Positions 63,016 to 64,000 of a stretch of 64,000 bases of DNA are shown here, piece by piece (the stretch's first letter is position 1; each line of letters begins with the position of its first letter). The DNA lies in NCBI RefSeq assembly GCF_900100365.1, contig NZ_FNKU01000001.1, forward strand, positions 2,666,001-2,730,000. Reading direction: 5' to 3'. The DNA comes from Pseudomonas cannabina (GTDB taxonomy: Bacteria > Pseudomonadota > Gammaproteobacteria > Pseudomonadales > Pseudomonadaceae). The notes below the pieces were generated by a model. That model ran no database searches. It had not been told where the DNA came from and saw nothing but the letters and a program-made list of their open reading frames with translations. Position numbers and translations under genes: made by a program.

Positions 63016-63691
63016 GCTCGTGCCACTGCTGTTCTCGGCACTGATTCTTGGCCTGCTGGGCGGCGGCCATTGTCTGGGCATGTGTGGTGGCCTGATGGGC
63101 GCACTGACCCTCGCCATTCCCCAGGAACAGCGCAGCCGTCGGTTTCGTCTGCTGCTAGCGTACAACCTGGGACGGATTTGCAGCTACACGCTGGCGGGTG
63201 TGCTGTCCGGGCTGGCAGGCTGGGCGGTTGCACAAAGCCCGCTGGCAACCGGCCTGCGCGTGGCCGCCGCGCTACTGCTTATCGTCATGGGCCTGTATCT
63301 GGCGGGCTGGTGGAGCGGTCTGACACACATCGAACGTCTGGGCCGTGGGCTGTGGCGATACCTGCAACCGCTGGCCCGCCGCCTGATGCCGGTGTCCAGT
63401 CTGCCCCGCGCCTTGTTGTTGGGCGCTTTATGGGGCTGGCTGCCCTGCGGGCTGGTCTACAGCGCGCTGCTCTGGGCTGCCAGTCAGGCCAATCCTGTGC
63501 ACAGCGCGTTGCTGATGCTGGCATTCGGGCTGGGCACTTGGCCTGTGTTGCTGGCCACGGGCCTGGCAGCCGAACGCACCACCGCGCTGCTGCGCAAGCG
63601 TGGCATTCGCATGGCCAGAGGCCTGCTGGTCATTGTGTTCGGCTTGTGGACCCTGCCGGGCCCGCATCAACACTGGCTGATGGGGCACTGA
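63008..63691 (+). CDS. Sulfite exporter TauE/SafE family protein (CcoS-linked)
   Basis: A 227-residue inner-membrane protein with about six transmembrane helices. The opening LLGGGHCLGMCGGLMGALT, with paired Cys, and the later LPRALLLGALWGWLPCGLVYSALLWA place it in the TauE/SafE group close to DsbD-like membrane proteins that often follow ccoS. A role in copper or redox handling for cytochrome assembly is likely by context. The start ATG 63008 overlaps ccoS (GATGCTTGA). It is the last gene of the cco cluster. Confidence 0.88.
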   Translation: MLELVPLLFSALILGLLGGGHCLGMCGGLMGALTLAIPQEQRSRRFRLLLAYNLGRICSYTLAGVLSGLAGWAVAQSPLATGLRVAAALLLIVMGLYLAGWWSGLTHIERLGRGLWRYLQPLARRLMPVSSLPRALLLGALWGWLPCGLVYSALLWAASQANPVHSALLMLAFGLGTWPVLLATGLAAERTTALLRKRGIRMARGLLVIVFGLWTLPGPHQHWLMGH

Positions 63692-63760
63692 GCCATGGGG
63701 CTCCCATCGAGATTCTTCCTGCGTTGCGCGCACCCTCGAACTCTTGGCCGGGTCGCCGCT

Positions 63761-64000
63761 TCACATTTTGGCCAGTACCAGCATGCCAGCGGAGGTCTTG
63801 TCGCTATCGCTGGAACCCAGGCTGTTCATCAGCGACGACAGATCGGCGGTGGAACTGCTCATCAGCGCCTGTAACGTGCCCAGCACGGTTTGCAGCGCCC
63901 CGGCTTTGGTCTGGCGCTCTTCAGGGGTCAGGCTTCTGTCGGCCAAGACTTTCTGAATCTGATCAGTGGTTTCCTCCATCTTGCGCTGCAATTCGCGGAT
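63761..64000 (-). CDS. Hypothetical protein, C-terminal part (runs off the window)
   Basis: The minus-strand frame is open from the right edge of the window to the stop at 63761, giving at least 79 residues. It is polar, helical and rich in Ser, Thr and Leu (LTPEERQTKAGALQTVLG, LMSSSTADLSSLMNSLG), without membrane segments. No start can be fixed, because the upstream part is outside the window. Family not recognised. It is convergent with the TauE/SafE-like gene. Confidence 0.55.
   Translation of the reverse strand: MRELQRKMEETTDQIQKVLADRSLTPEERQTKAGALQTVLGTLQALMSSSTADLSSLMNSLGSSDSDKTSAGMLVLAKM

Noticed and set aside
1..64000. CRISPR arrays, tRNA or rRNA genes, prophage genes
   Set aside because: No regularly spaced repeats, no cloverleaf-type sequences and no phage structural genes were recognised anywhere in the window.

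Overview
The window looks like a chromosomal stretch of a Pseudomonas of the P. syringae group. The protein sequences are pseudomonad throughout. The order prmB, isochorismatase-like gene, Smr gene, folE near aroC, MFS gene, mtnB, mtnD, mtnC and speE, and later acnA, aer and the cco cluster, is the arrangement I know from Pseudomonas genomes. Intergenic palindromes of the type common in P. syringae are also present. This assignment is inference; no rRNA or tRNA gene was seen.

Layout. 1-7.5 kb: rraB (partial), an LtaS-like sulfatase, speE, a ZIP metal transporter, an ankyrin protein and a DUF3509 protein. 7.5-10.7 kb: a luxR-type regulator gene cut by two different IS5-family elements nested in one CTAG site. 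10.9-21.7 kb: methionine-salvage genes mtnC-mtnD-mtnB with an MFS transporter and aroC, then prmB, an isochorismatase-like gene, a Smr gene and folE. 21.8-38.6 kb: mostly single housekeeping and metabolic genes (GST, aminotransferase/MarR pair, BenE transporter, LD-carboxypeptidase, CurA-like reductase, pyrF, ethanolamine permease, ppnP, ABC exporter, pdxB, tusA, rlmM). 38.7-44.2 kb: acnA, a CPBP protease gene broken by a 104-bp insertion, and aer. 44.4-53.1 kb: an accessory island of related modular beta-sandwich (Ig-like) repeat genes plus the 3' part of an autotransporter gene, all cut up by further copies of the same two IS elements. 53.2-63.7 kb: a hydrolase and a complete cbb3 oxidase cluster (ccoNOQP, ccoGHIS and a TauE/SafE-like gene) with a FitAB-type toxin-antitoxin pair between ccoP and ccoG.

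How the genes connect. SpeE makes 5'-methylthioadenosine as a by-product, and MtnB, MtnC and MtnD recycle part of that molecule to methionine, so polyamine synthesis and methionine salvage sit close together. The cco genes encode a high-affinity terminal oxidase, its copper ATPase and its assembly factors. Aer, upstream of the island, would guide cells along redox or oxygen gradients.

Most notable. (1) A family of modular repeat proteins without recognisable signal peptides, in at least four related genes, two of them damaged. (2) IS insertions that can be reversed on paper to restore intact frames (luxR and one repeat gene, both at CTAG). (3) One IS junction without a target duplication that joins two 5'-truncated divergent genes, implying deletion or rearrangement. 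(4) A small MITE-like insertion with a CCAAAG duplication that frameshifts a CPBP protease gene and whose removal restores the frame exactly. (5) A toxin-antitoxin module inside the cco cluster.
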